Assembly: GCA_017456805.1 (NCBI GenBank)
Contig: JAFTIQ010000010.1
Span: 62,001-126,000, forward strand
Length of the DNA: 64,000 bases
Source of the DNA: Lentisphaeria bacterium
GTDB lineage: Bacteria; Verrucomicrobiota; Lentisphaeria; Victivallales; UBA1829
Direction: 5' to 3'
Under the pieces are notes generated by a model. The model made no database searches, was not told where the DNA came from, and was given only the letters and a program-made list of their open reading frames with translations. A program made the position numbers and the translations under genes. Position 1 is the stretch's first letter, and the number at the start of each line of letters is the position of its first letter. Positions 41,735-50,770 of the stretch are shown piece by piece.

Positions 41735-44290
41735 ATGGATAACACGACCTTGGACAGAACAGGTTTGCAATGCCTTGAGGCGCTGTTTCAGCAGGTACGG
41801 CGAAATGTGAATTTTGCCTCGCTGATCAATCAGGAGCTTGTTGACAACTATCAGGTAAACCCGGTTGAAACAATGATGAAACTTTGTTCCAGCCATCAAC
41901 TTGCACCGGAAGAAATTTCAGGACCCGACGCCTTGAATATTTATGTCGGACCGATCCTTTACTGCATGAACAACGGAAGCTGGGTGCTGGTTTTCCAATC
42001 AAAACAGCTGAAAGATCCCAATGGAGCCGTTTCAATCATCGACCCAAATGCCGGGAAAAAGGTTCTTAATGTACCCGTGACCCAGTTCATGGAACGCTGC
42101 AGCGGAAAAGGGATCATCTTCCGGAATCTCGCTCAAATCGATTCCAAAAAGCAGACAAAGCTCACCTGTTTTGTGCAGATCGCAAGACACTACAATGTTG
42201 CGGCAGATATCCGGGAAATCATGCACGAATATGCCGTCGGCGAGGAGGAAGTCCGGGACAATCTCTTCCGGGAAATCGTTTCCAACTACCAGTTCAAACT
42301 CAAACGGGTTTCTCTCTCCTGGGAAAAAATGCAGAAAAGCACCCAGGTCTATCCCTGCATTGCTATCAAGAAAAATGGAAAATATGCAGTATTCTGCGGA
42401 TTCCGGAACAATTCGGAAGACAAGATGGAAGCGGTGCTGCTGGATCCTGAGTCAGATCTTTACAATACCCCCGACCGGTTCCTTTTCTATTCCGAAGAGA
42501 AGTTCAATGAAGAGTACACCGGAAAGTTTATTCTTCTGAAAAAAGTTTACAAGCTGACGGATGAAGAACAGCCCTTCAGCCTCCGCTGGTTCATTCCGGA
42601 ATTCATCAAGAACAAAGGGATTTTCGGTGAAATCGCTCTGATGGTCGTCATGCTGACCATTTTCTCATTGATCATTCCGCTGTTCTTCCAGATCGTTGTT
42701 GACAAGGTGCTGATCAACCAGGCGTACAACACATTGAACGTTCTCGGGATCGGGATCCTTCTGGCGGTTTTGTTCAATGCACTGGTCAGTTACGTCCGCA
42801 GCTACCTTCTGCTGTTTGCAACGAACAAGATCGATATATCGACTGCAACGAAGACATTTTCCCACTTGATGAAGCTTCCGGTGGACTTCTTTGACAGAGT
42901 TCCCTCCGGAGTGCTGCTCAAGCACATGCAGCAGACAGAAAAGATCCGCGGCTTCCTTTCCGGGAATCTGTTCTTCACGATCCTTGACCTGTTTGCGCTT
43001 TGTATTTTCATCCCGTTCCTGCTGTTTTACAGCAAGGCATTGACTTTGATTGTGATCGGCTTCTCTGTTCTGATGGCGCTGGTCATTGCCTGTCTGATCA
43101 AACCGTTCCAGCGGCGTCTGGATGAGCTGTATCAGGCAGAAGGAAAACGTCAGAGTATGCTTGTGGAATCCATTCACGGGGTCAAGACGGTCAAATCTCT
43201 TGCGCTGGAACCGGTGGAACGGAAACTCTGGGATGATTCCACAGCCTATGCGATCAAATCCTACTTCCGGGTCGGGAAAATCTCCATGACGGCACAAAGC
43301 ATCTGTCAAATGCTGGAAATGGCGATGACGATCTGCGTGATCTGGGTTGGAGCGCACCTGTTCTTTGACCACATCATCACCATCGGGGAATTGATTGCGT
43401 TCCAGATGCTCGCGAACCGTGTGACCGGTCCTCTGGTGAAAATGGTCGGTTTGATCCATGAATATCAGCAGATTGCCCTTTCCGTCCGGATGCTCGGAGT
43501 TGTGATGAACACCCCTGCGGAAGCAGCCGGCGGCGGGGTCCGCAATCCTCTGCGCGGCGGAATCTCCTTTGAAAAGGTATTCTTCCGTTACAAACAGGAT
43601 CTTCCCATGGTCATCAAGGATTTCTCTCTTGAGATCAAGCCCGGACAGACCATTGGTTTTGTGGGCCGTTCCGGATCCGGGAAGACGACCATCACCAAAC
43701 TGCTGCAGGGACTCTACTCTGTCCCTCAGGGGCTTGTCAAGATGGATGGGATCGATATCCGCGAACTTGATAAATCCCATTTGCGCCGGAGTATCGGTGT
43801 TGTGCTTCAGGAAAACTACTTCTTCAGCGGAACGGTCAGAGAGAACATCTCTCTTCCCAAACAGAATGCCACGCTGGAAGAAATCATTTACGTTTCCAAA
43901 CTTGCAGGTGCTGATGACTTTGTTCAGAAACTCCCCCGGGGTTACGATACGGTTCTGGAAGAAAATGCGGTCAACCTTTCCGGCGGACAGAAACAGCGTC
44001 TTGCCATTGCCCGTGCGCTTCTGACGAACCCGCCGATTCTGATCTTCGACGAAGCAACAAGTGCGCTTGACCCTGAAAGCGAAGAAGTGATCCGCAGAAA
44101 CCTGAAAGCAATCGCCAAGGGCAGAACGGTGCTGATCGTTTCCCACAGATTGTCAATGGTCAGCAATGCAGATAAGATCATCGTTATCAACAACGGTGAA
44201 ATGGTGGCGCAAGGCTCCCATAAAGAACTGGTTGCACAGCCCGGTATCTACCGCGAATTCTGGAACCAGCAAATGAATGTAGAGGTGTAA
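41735..44290 (+). CDS. Type I secretion ABC transporter, HlyB-like, with two degenerate C39-like domains
   Basis: An 851-residue inner-membrane exporter. Residues about 1-135 and 145-275 are two C39-peptidase-like domains. In the second, TCFVQIARHYNV aligns with HlyB's inactive domain; the catalytic Cys position is Thr-like and the GHF His is replaced (KNGKYAVF), so processing activity is unlikely. The LRWFIPEFIKNKGIFGEI linker and transmembrane part (about 285-570, PLFFQIVVDKVLINQAYNTL) match HlyB closely. ATPase: GRSGSGKTT, LSGGQKQRLAIARAL, ILIFDEATSALD. It works with the HlyD gene 2 nt downstream and an outer-membrane TolC-like channel not in the window. Likely cargo: the three repeat proteins. 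Confidence 0.9.
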   Translation: MDNTTLDRTGLQCLEALFQQVRRNVNFASLINQELVDNYQVNPVETMMKLCSSHQLAPEEISGPDALNIYVGPILYCMNNGSWVLVFQSKQLKDPNGAVSIIDPNAGKKVLNVPVTQFMERCSGKGIIFRNLAQIDSKKQTKLTCFVQIARHYNVAADIREIMHEYAVGEEEVRDNLFREIVSNYQFKLKRVSLSWEKMQKSTQVYPCIAIKKNGKYAVFCGFRNNSEDKMEAVLLDPESDLYNTPDRFLFYSEEKFNEEYTGKFILLKKVYKLTDEEQPFSLRWFIPEFIKNKGIFGEIALMVVMLTIFSLIIPLFFQIVVDKVLINQAYNTLNVLGIGILLAVLFNALVSYVRSYLLLFATNKIDISTATKTFSHLMKLPVDFFDRVPSGVLLKHMQQTEKIRGFLSGNLFFTILDLFALCIFIPFLLFYSKALTLIVIGFSVLMALVIACLIKPFQRRLDELYQAEGKRQSMLVESIHGVKTVKSLALEPVERKLWDDSTAYAIKSYFRVGKISMTAQSICQMLEMAMTICVIWVGAHLFFDHIITIGELIAFQMLANRVTGPLVKMVGLIHEYQQIALSVRMLGVVMNTPAEAAGGGVRNPLRGGISFEKVFFRYKQDLPMVIKDFSLEIKPGQTIGFVGRSGSGKTTITKLLQGLYSVPQGLVKMDGIDIRELDKSHLRRSIGVVLQENYFFSGTVRENISLPKQNATLEEIIYVSKLAGADDFVQKLPRGYDTVLEENAVNLSGGQKQRLAIARALLTNPPILIFDEATSALDPESEEVIRRNLKAIAKGRTVLIVSHRLSMVSNADKIIVINNGEMVAQGSHKELVAQPGIYREFWNQQMNVEV

Positions 44291-44292
44291 TC

Positions 44293-45618
44293 ATGAGCAA
44301 AAATAATCAGGAAAAGGTTCCCGGTGCAGTTGTTGAATTCCTGCCGGATGCATTGGAGATCAAAAATCAGAAATTGCCGGCGGCGATTCAGTTCGGTGTA
44401 TGGTTCCCGTTTATTGTCCTGACCCTGGCGATCATCTGGGCTTGCTGGGCAAAAACAGATGTGGTCATTCAGGGAACGGGGCAGATCAAAACAGATTCTC
44501 CCACAATCGTGATGAAACCTCTGGAACGTACCGTGATCGAAAAGATCCATGTCCAAATCGGTACGATTGTGAAAAAGGATCAGATCCTTATCACCTTTGA
44601 TCCAACCTTCAACAAAGCAGAAGCGGAACGGCTGAAAAATGAGATCCGGGCATTGGAAGCTCAGCTGGCACGACTCCGTGCAGAATTTCTCAGCACTCAA
44701 TTTCTGGAAGGAAACGAACAGTTTGAAAAGTGGCAGTTCGCGATCTATAATCAGCGTCAGGGCTATTATAAGGAACGGATGAAATATTTCTCCGAAGCTC
44801 TGCTGCAGATCGATGCGGCAAAACGCACCAAACAGGACAGCTTGAGAAAGCAGAAGGAACGTCTGGCAGCAGTAAAAGAACTGGAACAGATGTTCAAAAA
44901 ACTCTATGAGAAAAATGCGGCGTCCCTGAAAGATTTGATCCAAATGTCCATCAGCCGTATGGAAATGGAAGCCAATGTGGATCTGCTTGCCAATGATTTG
45001 CTGGAGCTGGAACACCGGAGAGGCGCAACCCTGGCGGAAAAGAACGCTTTTATTCAGGAATGGCGCAACAAAATCTCGGAAGATATGGTTGCGGTTGACC
45101 GGAATCTGACCTCCACACGGAAGGAATATGACAAGGTCGCCCAGCTGGTGGAATATGTCTACCTCCGGGCTCCCTGTAATGCGGTCGTTCATGAAATCGC
45201 CTCGTTCTCCCCCGGATCTGCTGTCCGGGAAGCAGAAGCTTTGATCACGCTGATCCCGCTGGATGGAAATCTGGAACTGGAAGCAGAACTCCGTCCTCAG
45301 GATATCGGGAAAGTGAAAGTCAACGCACCAGTCAGAATCAAACTGACGGCATATCCGTTCCAGAAGCATGGAACCCTGACCGGTGTTGTCCGGAATATTT
45401 CAGAAGATACGCTGGAAAAGAATATGGGCGGACAGCCTGTGAAATACTACCGGGCAAGAATCAGTGTCAGCGGCGAACTCCGGAACATTGATGAAGGATT
45501 CCGCCTGATCCCCGGTATGGAAGCCCAGTGCGAAATCAAATGCGACCGCAGACGTGTGATCGAATATATCCTTCACCCGCTGATCAAAGCATTGGATGAA
45601 GCGGCAAGAGAACCCTGA
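44293..45618 (+). CDS. Type I secretion membrane-fusion protein (HlyD family)
   Basis: A 441-residue periplasmic adaptor. A short cytoplasmic N-terminus, one transmembrane helix (WFPFIVLTLAIIWACWAK, about 37-55), then the lipoyl half GTGQIKTDSPTIVMKPLERT, a coiled-coil hairpin (about 100-255), the second lipoyl half YVYLRAPCNAVVHEI and a beta-barrel domain (DGNLELEAELRPQDIGKV, GMEAQCEIKCDRR). It bridges the HlyB-like ATPase and an outer-membrane channel. AGAGGTGTAATC precedes the ATG. An aldo/keto reductase gene follows after 2 nt. Confidence 0.92.
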   Translation: MSKNNQEKVPGAVVEFLPDALEIKNQKLPAAIQFGVWFPFIVLTLAIIWACWAKTDVVIQGTGQIKTDSPTIVMKPLERTVIEKIHVQIGTIVKKDQILITFDPTFNKAEAERLKNEIRALEAQLARLRAEFLSTQFLEGNEQFEKWQFAIYNQRQGYYKERMKYFSEALLQIDAAKRTKQDSLRKQKERLAAVKELEQMFKKLYEKNAASLKDLIQMSISRMEMEANVDLLANDLLELEHRRGATLAEKNAFIQEWRNKISEDMVAVDRNLTSTRKEYDKVAQLVEYVYLRAPCNAVVHEIASFSPGSAVREAEALITLIPLDGNLELEAELRPQDIGKVKVNAPVRIKLTAYPFQKHGTLTGVVRNISEDTLEKNMGGQPVKYYRARISVSGELRNIDEGFRLIPGMEAQCEIKCDRRRVIEYILHPLIKALDEAAREP

Positions 45619-45620
45619 TC

Positions 45621-46457
45621 ATGCGTGAAATTTCCATCAATTCTGCGAATCTCCCGGTGCTCGGCATGGGGACCTGGGGATTCGGCGGACGGGCAGAACG
45701 GGATCCGGAAAACGATGATGCCGCCCAGATCCTTGCCTTGCAGAAAGGGCTTGAAGCCGGATTCACGCATATCGATACCGCAGAATATTATGCGGAAGGT
45801 CATGCGGAAACTCTGGTGGGAAAAGCGATTTCCAACCGGGACCGCAAACAGCTTTTTCTGACCTCCAAAGTCTGGAAAACAAATCTGAAACGCGATGCGG
45901 TGCTCCGGGCGGCAGAACAATCTCTGAAACGCCTGAACACCGACTATCTGGATTGTTATCTTTATCATCAGGTCAATGAAGAGATCCCCCTGGAAGAAAC
46001 CATCGGAGCTATGAATGAGCTGGTGGAACAGAAAATGGTCCGATTTATCGGGGTCAGCAATTTTTCAGCGGAACGGCTTATGCGCGCGATCCGCTGTTCC
46101 TCTGCACCGATCGTCATGAACCAGGTTCACTACAATCTGGCGGTCCGGGATGCTGCGGAGGAATTGAAACAGATTTGCCGGGAACAGAATGTCATTCTTC
46201 AGGCATGGCGTCCGCTGCGGGATTTGACGGAGACGGAAGTCACCCGGGAGATTTGCCGGAAACGGGGAATCACCTTTGCCCAGCTTGCTCTTGCCTGGCT
46301 CCTCAATCAGGAAAACACAGCAGCAATTACTGCTATGAAAAATCCGGAACATCTGAAACAGACAATGGACGTTTTATCCATCCGGCTCTCCCCGGAAGAG
46401 ATGGCTCTGCTGGATGCCTACCCCATCCGGAAGCCTTGTACGGTTCCATTAAAATAA
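45621..46457 (+). CDS. Aldo/keto reductase
   Basis: A 278-residue NAD(P)H-dependent TIM-barrel oxidoreductase. The catalytic tetrad is visible: Asp52 and Tyr57 in HIDTAEYYAEG, Lys83 in LTSKVW, His116 in DCYLYHQVNEE. IGVSNFSAERL and LAWLLNQENTAAITAMKN are the usual cofactor-binding parts. Substrate unknown. It lies 2 nt after HlyD and may simply be read through from that operon; an SGNH hydrolase gene follows after 23 nt. Confidence 0.9.
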   Translation: MREISINSANLPVLGMGTWGFGGRAERDPENDDAAQILALQKGLEAGFTHIDTAEYYAEGHAETLVGKAISNRDRKQLFLTSKVWKTNLKRDAVLRAAEQSLKRLNTDYLDCYLYHQVNEEIPLEETIGAMNELVEQKMVRFIGVSNFSAERLMRAIRCSSAPIVMNQVHYNLAVRDAAEELKQICREQNVILQAWRPLRDLTETEVTREICRKRGITFAQLALAWLLNQENTAAITAMKNPEHLKQTMDVLSIRLSPEEMALLDAYPIRKPCTVPLK

Positions 46458-46480
46458 ACAAAACATATCAAGAGGAAAAA

Positions 46481-47323
46481 ATGTTGAAAAAAGCTCTTTT
46501 CACCCTGAGTGCACTTCTGCTCATGAATGCATTGCCGATGCAGGCTGCAAATGTAAAATCCGGAGAAACCATTGCGTTTCTGGGCGATTCCATCACACAG
46601 CAGGGACACACCTTCCCTGCCGGATATGTGAACCTTGTTATGCTCGGCTTGAAAGTCAACGGCATCAATGCCAATATGGTGAAAGCCGGGATCAGCGGAC
46701 ATAAATCCAACAACATGCTCGCCCGTCTTGAACGGGATGTGATCAGCAAAAAACCACAGATCATGACTCTCAGCTGCGGAGTGAACGATGTCTGGCACGG
46801 TGCCCGTGGGGTCAAACTGGAAGATTACAAGAAGAATATCAGAGAGATCGTTGAAAAAGCACAAGCTGCCGGAATCCGGGTTTATATCATGACCGCCACC
46901 ATGATCGGCGAAGATCCCAACAATGCAAACAATCAGAAATTGGCTGCTTACAACAAATTCCTGAAAGAGCTCGCTGCTGAAAAAAATCTCCCCCTGATCG
47001 ACCTTAATGCAGTCATGCAGAAAACCGTTGCAGAAATGAAAAAACAGTATCCCGGTGTCAAAGATAATTTCCTTACCACTGATGGGGTCCACATGGCTCC
47101 TGCCGGAAATATGATAATGGCGGCAGAAATTCTGAACGCATTCGGATTCTCTGCGACAGAAATTGCAAAAGCAGAAACCGAATGGCTGAAATGCTCATGG
47201 AATGCCCGCGGAATCGGTTCTTTTACTGTGAAAGATTTCTGTACGATCCAGCATAAACTCTGGAAAGAAAAGAAAACCATCAACAGTTATATCTATGAAA
47301 AAGTACAGGAGCTTCTGAAGTAA
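46481..47323 (+). CDS. Secreted SGNH/GDSL hydrolase
   Basis: A 280-residue exported protein: signal peptide MLKKALFTLSALLLMNALPM, QAAN at the cleavage region. SGNH blocks are intact: Ser37 in AFLGDSITQQG, Gly/Asn in LSCGVNDVWHG (Asn102), and TTDGVHMAP with Asp201 and His204. It probably removes acyl groups from carbohydrate outside the cytoplasm. The start is the ATG after AGAGGAAAAA; the longer frame beginning at 46175 lies inside the reductase gene. Confidence 0.88.
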   Translation: MLKKALFTLSALLLMNALPMQAANVKSGETIAFLGDSITQQGHTFPAGYVNLVMLGLKVNGINANMVKAGISGHKSNNMLARLERDVISKKPQIMTLSCGVNDVWHGARGVKLEDYKKNIREIVEKAQAAGIRVYIMTATMIGEDPNNANNQKLAAYNKFLKELAAEKNLPLIDLNAVMQKTVAEMKKQYPGVKDNFLTTDGVHMAPAGNMIMAAEILNAFGFSATEIAKAETEWLKCSWNARGIGSFTVKDFCTIQHKLWKEKKTINSYIYEKVQELLK

Positions 47324-47359
47324 GAAGCCCCTGAATTCCGTTTTTGAATCGGAACAGCT

Positions 47360-48250
47360 TTATTCACATTCCGGGAAAAGTTTCCGGAATGTTTCGCAAA
47401 GAGTCCGGATGGAAACCATATCCCGGCTCAGAATCACCTCGCTTTGAATTGATTTCAGGCGGGGTGCTTTTTTCAGAAGGGCAGCAGTTTTCTGCCAATC
47501 GATATTTCCATTGCCCGGACATTTGTGCAGATCTGCGCTGCCGTCATTATCATGCAGATGGCAATTCACAATATGGGGCAGCATTTTTTCGCCGATTTTA
47601 TCATCCCAGACAGGATCTTTTCCATAAAAGCCCTGCCAGACCTGACCGTGGGCTCCGCCGTTTTCGTGAAGACGCCCCTTCTCGCAAAGATTGGCATGGC
47701 CTGCATCATAGCAGAAACCGAGGGCATCGGTCGGAAAATGTTCTTTGATTCCCAGCAGCACTTCCGGGGTATTGGTGGGGAACCAGATATTTTCGATGCA
47801 GACAGTGATCCCCAGTTTTTCAGCGGTTGGAAGAATTTGGGAAAGAGAATCTTCGATCCGCTCAATATTCTGATCCAGAGATTGATATTTCTCTTCAAAT
47901 CTGACATTGTTTCCCACATGAACGGTGATGGTATCCACGCCCATATAGGCGATGATTTCCAGTGTCATATTGAGCCGGTGAACAGAAATTCTCCTGTCTT
48001 CCGGTCTGGGAGTGCAAAGATCCAGCCGGGGGCCGAACATGGCATGAGAATCCACAAATGTCAAACCGAACTCTCCGCACAGCTGCTGGAATTTATCGGC
48101 ATAGCTGTAATTCTGAAAGATCTTTGAGATCAGGAAATCGGACAGCACAAGATGTTTTGCGCCATTGGAAGCGAATTCACTGAAAACATAAGGATAGTTC
48201 TGATCGGTCGTGTTGCAGAAATCGAACAGATAAGTCAAGGGAAGAGCCAT
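47360..48250 (-). CDS. Sugar-phosphate isomerase/epimerase-like TIM-barrel protein
   Basis: A 296-residue protein of the xylose-isomerase-like/AP endonuclease 2 TIM-barrel family. Metal-binding signatures are present: VTVHVGNNVRF, GITVCIENIWFP (Glu), GFCYDAGHANLCEKG (Asp, His), VNCHLHDNDG (His) and IQSEVILSR (Glu). Family members are sugar epimerases, isomerases or inosose dehydratases; which one is not clear. The second ATG is preferred because AAGGAG is 7 nt ahead. It converges with the SGNH gene; I see no strong terminator in the 36-nt gap. Confidence 0.8.
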   Translation of the reverse strand: MALPLTYLFDFCNTTDQNYPYVFSEFASNGAKHLVLSDFLISKIFQNYSYADKFQQLCGEFGLTFVDSHAMFGPRLDLCTPRPEDRRISVHRLNMTLEIIAYMGVDTITVHVGNNVRFEEKYQSLDQNIERIEDSLSQILPTAEKLGITVCIENIWFPTNTPEVLLGIKEHFPTDALGFCYDAGHANLCEKGRLHENGGAHGQVWQGFYGKDPVWDDKIGEKMLPHIVNCHLHDNDGSADLHKCPGNGNIDWQKTAALLKKAPRLKSIQSEVILSRDMVSIRTLCETFRKLFPECE

Positions 48251-48313
48251 TTTCATACTCCTTTCCGGTATGTTATGAAGAATTTGAAAAAAATATCAAC
48301 TTTGCTCTGATGC

Positions 48314-48342
48314 AATATACTCCCTTTTTTTTGAAAAATCAA
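48314..48342 (-). promoter_or_regulatory. Promoter of the TIM-barrel isomerase
   Basis: Minus strand TTGATT (48337-48342), 17-nt spacer, TATATT (48314-48319). Confidence 0.55.
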
Positions 48343-48344
48343 GG

Positions 48345-48388
48345 AGTCAGGCACAAAAAACCTGACTGTTACTTCACTGGAAAGTGAT
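48345..48388. promoter_or_regulatory. Two short dyads between divergent promoters
   Basis: AGTCAGG-N9-CCTGACT (48345-48367) and TCACT-N4-AGTGA (48375-48388) occupy the space between the divergent promoters of the isomerase and antiporter. No T-run follows, so operators are likelier than terminators. Confidence 0.4.
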
Positions 48389-48397
48389 CATTGACTC

Positions 48398-48425
48398 TTG
48401 AAAAAAAGAAAAAGCGGTGTATATT
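48398..48425 (+). promoter_or_regulatory. Promoter of the antiporter
   Basis: TTGAAA (48398-48403), 16-nt spacer ending GAAAAAGCGGTG, TATATT (48420-48425). The last 18 bases are identical to the rpmH promoter. Confidence 0.75.
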
Positions 48426-48473
48426 ACTCAAATTTCTTTTATAATTCCACAAGTAACATAGGGGTAAACCGTC

Positions 48474-50582
48474 ATGGCAAAAGAAATTGCTGTTCTTGTG
48501 CTGCAGATCGGTGTGATTCTGTTTGCAGCCCGGATTTTCGGAAAAATAGCAAAAAAAATCAAGATTCCGTCTGTTCTTGGAGAACTTGTTGCCGGGATCG
48601 TGATCGGGCCTTATATGCTGGGACATATCGGAATTGATCTGCATGGGTTTGAAAACGGATTATTTCCGCTGGTTGAAGGGGCTCCGCTTCCTGTCTCCGG
48701 TTCCCTCTATGCGATCGCAACGATCGGTTCCATCATCCTTCTTTTCCTGTCCGGACTGGAAACAGATTTGAATCAGTTTTTCCGCTATTCCATTGCCGGA
48801 ACACTGGTCGGGTTTGGCGGAGCGATTGTCTCCTTCCTGTTCGGGGATTGGATGGGAATGTGGATGTTTGAAACCGGATTCATGGATGCCCGGTGTCTGT
48901 TCCTCGGAATTCTCTGTACTGCGACATCGGTGGGGATCACAGCCCGGATTCTTTCGGAAAAGAAATCCATTGACTCTCCGGAAGGGACAACGATTCTTGC
49001 GGCAGCGGTGATTGACGATGTTCTCGGGATCATAGCCCTTGCGATTGTTCTCGGGATTGTGGGAGCCTCCGGGGTTCAAGGCGGATCCGTTGACTGGGGT
49101 CATATTGGCGGGATTGCGGTGAAGAGCTTCGGGATCTGGCTTGGGATCACAGCAGTCGGCTTGGCTCTGGCGCACAAAATCGCTCAGGTTCTGAAATGGT
49201 TCCCGCCCTCCGGCACATTTTCCATTCTGGCGTTCGGGCTTGCCCTGATCCTTGCCGGATTGTTTGAACAGGCAGGTCTTGCAATGATCGTCGGGGCTTA
49301 TGTCATGGGGCTCTCTCTTTCCAAAACGGATATTGCCTTCTCCATCCAGCGTAATCTGGAAGGGATCTACGACTTCCTGGTTCCCATTTTCTTTGTGGTA
49401 ATGGGTATGCTGGTGGATGTCCGGGTGTTCCAGGATATGGAAGTGCTGAAGTTCGGTTTGATTTATTCTGTACTTGCCATTGCCGCAAAAGTGATCGGCT
49501 GTGCATTACCGGCACTCTTCATGAATTTCAACATGCTGGGATCTCTCCGGATCGGGATGGGAATGATTCCCCGTGGAGAAGTTGCTCTGATCATCGCCGG
49601 GATCGGTTCTACAACCATGATGGTGGTGAATGGAAAAGAAGTTCCCGTGATTGATCCGAAGCTTTTCGGGATCGCAATTATCATGACTCTGATCACGACC
49701 ATTGCTGCGCCCCCGCTCCTTGCGGCAGTCCTTTCCATTAAAAAGAAAGGAGTCATTAAAGAAGTTGTGGATAAAACATCCATCCATATTGTCTATGATC
49801 TCCCCTCTGAAATCATCAAAGATCTGGTCAAGGATCTGATGCTGGAAAACTTCAGTCAGGAAGGATTCCGTCATGAACCGCTGGGACGGGAAGGCGGAGT
49901 TTCCCGGTTCCGGAAAGATGCCACAACCTTTACTCTTACAGTGGAAAACAACCGGTTTGATTTTGAATCCGGCGAAAAAGAAGCAATGCTGATCCGTACC
50001 GTCATGTACGAAACATTTGTGGAAATCCATAAGGTTATTGGTGATCTGAAAGACTTTGCGCTGCCGAAACAGGGAGAATTCTCCGGAGAGAAAGCTGCAT
50101 TGGAAAAAATCGGAAAAGCACCCACAAAAGTCAACCGCGTGATCCAGGAAAATGCCATCATCATGGATCTTCAGGCAGAAGATCATGAAGAAGCAATTCT
50201 TGAATTGATCGCCAAACTCTCCGAAAACTGTAATGCCTTGAAAGATGTTGCACTCTGCCGGGAAGATGTTCTGAAACGGGAAGCGATCATATCCACCTGT
50301 ATTCCCGGAGGTGTTGCCCTGCCCCATGCAAAAACAGAGGGAGCAGAACGGCTGATCGCAGCTGTCGGGATTTCCAGAAAAGGCTGCAAAACCGCTTCCA
50401 ATCCTCAGGAAAAAGTTCATATTTATGTTCTGAGTCTCTGTCCGAAAACTTCAGCACAGCCTTACTTGCAGTTTGTTGCTCATGTGGCAAAAATTCTTGC
50501 CCGCAAGGAAAATGTTGAAGCGATTCTTCAGGCAGAATCAGCAGAAAGAGTTTTGGAAATCTTCCAGGAAAAATACTCCTGA
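48474..50582 (+). CDS. Na+/H+ (CPA2) antiporter with C-terminal PTS EIIA domain
   Basis: A 702-residue membrane protein. Residues about 1-425 form a CPA2 cation/proton exchanger with about 12 hydrophobic segments (IPSVLGELVAGIVIGPYMLG, LLFLSGLETDL, ILAAAVIDDVLGIIALAIVL with the DD-type ion site, RIGMGMIPRGEVALIIAG). A linker domain (about 430-550) precedes an EIIA/PtsN-type domain with the phosphorylatable His618 in GGVALPHAK. The fusion implies control of ion flux by PTS phosphorylation state (inference from domains). GGGG precedes the ATG. Monocistronic, between its promoter and a terminator. Confidence 0.88.
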   Translation: MAKEIAVLVLQIGVILFAARIFGKIAKKIKIPSVLGELVAGIVIGPYMLGHIGIDLHGFENGLFPLVEGAPLPVSGSLYAIATIGSIILLFLSGLETDLNQFFRYSIAGTLVGFGGAIVSFLFGDWMGMWMFETGFMDARCLFLGILCTATSVGITARILSEKKSIDSPEGTTILAAAVIDDVLGIIALAIVLGIVGASGVQGGSVDWGHIGGIAVKSFGIWLGITAVGLALAHKIAQVLKWFPPSGTFSILAFGLALILAGLFEQAGLAMIVGAYVMGLSLSKTDIAFSIQRNLEGIYDFLVPIFFVVMGMLVDVRVFQDMEVLKFGLIYSVLAIAAKVIGCALPALFMNFNMLGSLRIGMGMIPRGEVALIIAGIGSTTMMVVNGKEVPVIDPKLFGIAIIMTLITTIAAPPLLAAVLSIKKKGVIKEVVDKTSIHIVYDLPSEIIKDLVKDLMLENFSQEGFRHEPLGREGGVSRFRKDATTFTLTVENNRFDFESGEKEAMLIRTVMYETFVEIHKVIGDLKDFALPKQGEFSGEKAALEKIGKAPTKVNRVIQENAIIMDLQAEDHEEAILELIAKLSENCNALKDVALCREDVLKREAIISTCIPGGVALPHAKTEGAERLIAAVGISRKGCKTASNPQEKVHIYVLSLCPKTSAQPYLQFVAHVAKILARKENVEAILQAESAERVLEIFQEKYS

Positions 50583-50601
50583 ACCGGATCTGTTTGAAAA
50601 C

Positions 50602-50640
50602 AGGGCTGTCGCGGAATTTTTCGTGACAGCCCTTCCTTTT
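50602..50640 (+). terminator. Terminator of the antiporter gene
   Basis: AGGGCTGTC-type arm (50602-50613) pairs with CGTGACAGCCCT (50622-50633), then TTCCTTTT. Confidence 0.85.
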
Positions 50641-50684
50641 GAAAAGAAGGGAAAGAAAAAATCCCTCATTTTTTTAATTTTCAG

Positions 50685-50712
50685 TTGAAATGTTCAGGAA
50701 AAATGCTATTAT
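50685..50712 (+). promoter_or_regulatory. nagA promoter
   Basis: TTGAAA (50685-50690), 16-nt spacer, TATTAT (50707-50712), about 59 nt before the ATG. Confidence 0.65.
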
Positions 50713-50770
50713 TACCCAAAGAGGAACCAAATGGTTCATACCGCATTTTTATACTAAGGAGTTACAGCTC

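Noticed and set aside
41735..42560. Bacteriocin-type ABC exporter with active C39 peptidase
   Set aside because: The Cys and His of the active site are not conserved in the recognisable C39-like domain, and the rest of the protein matches HlyB.
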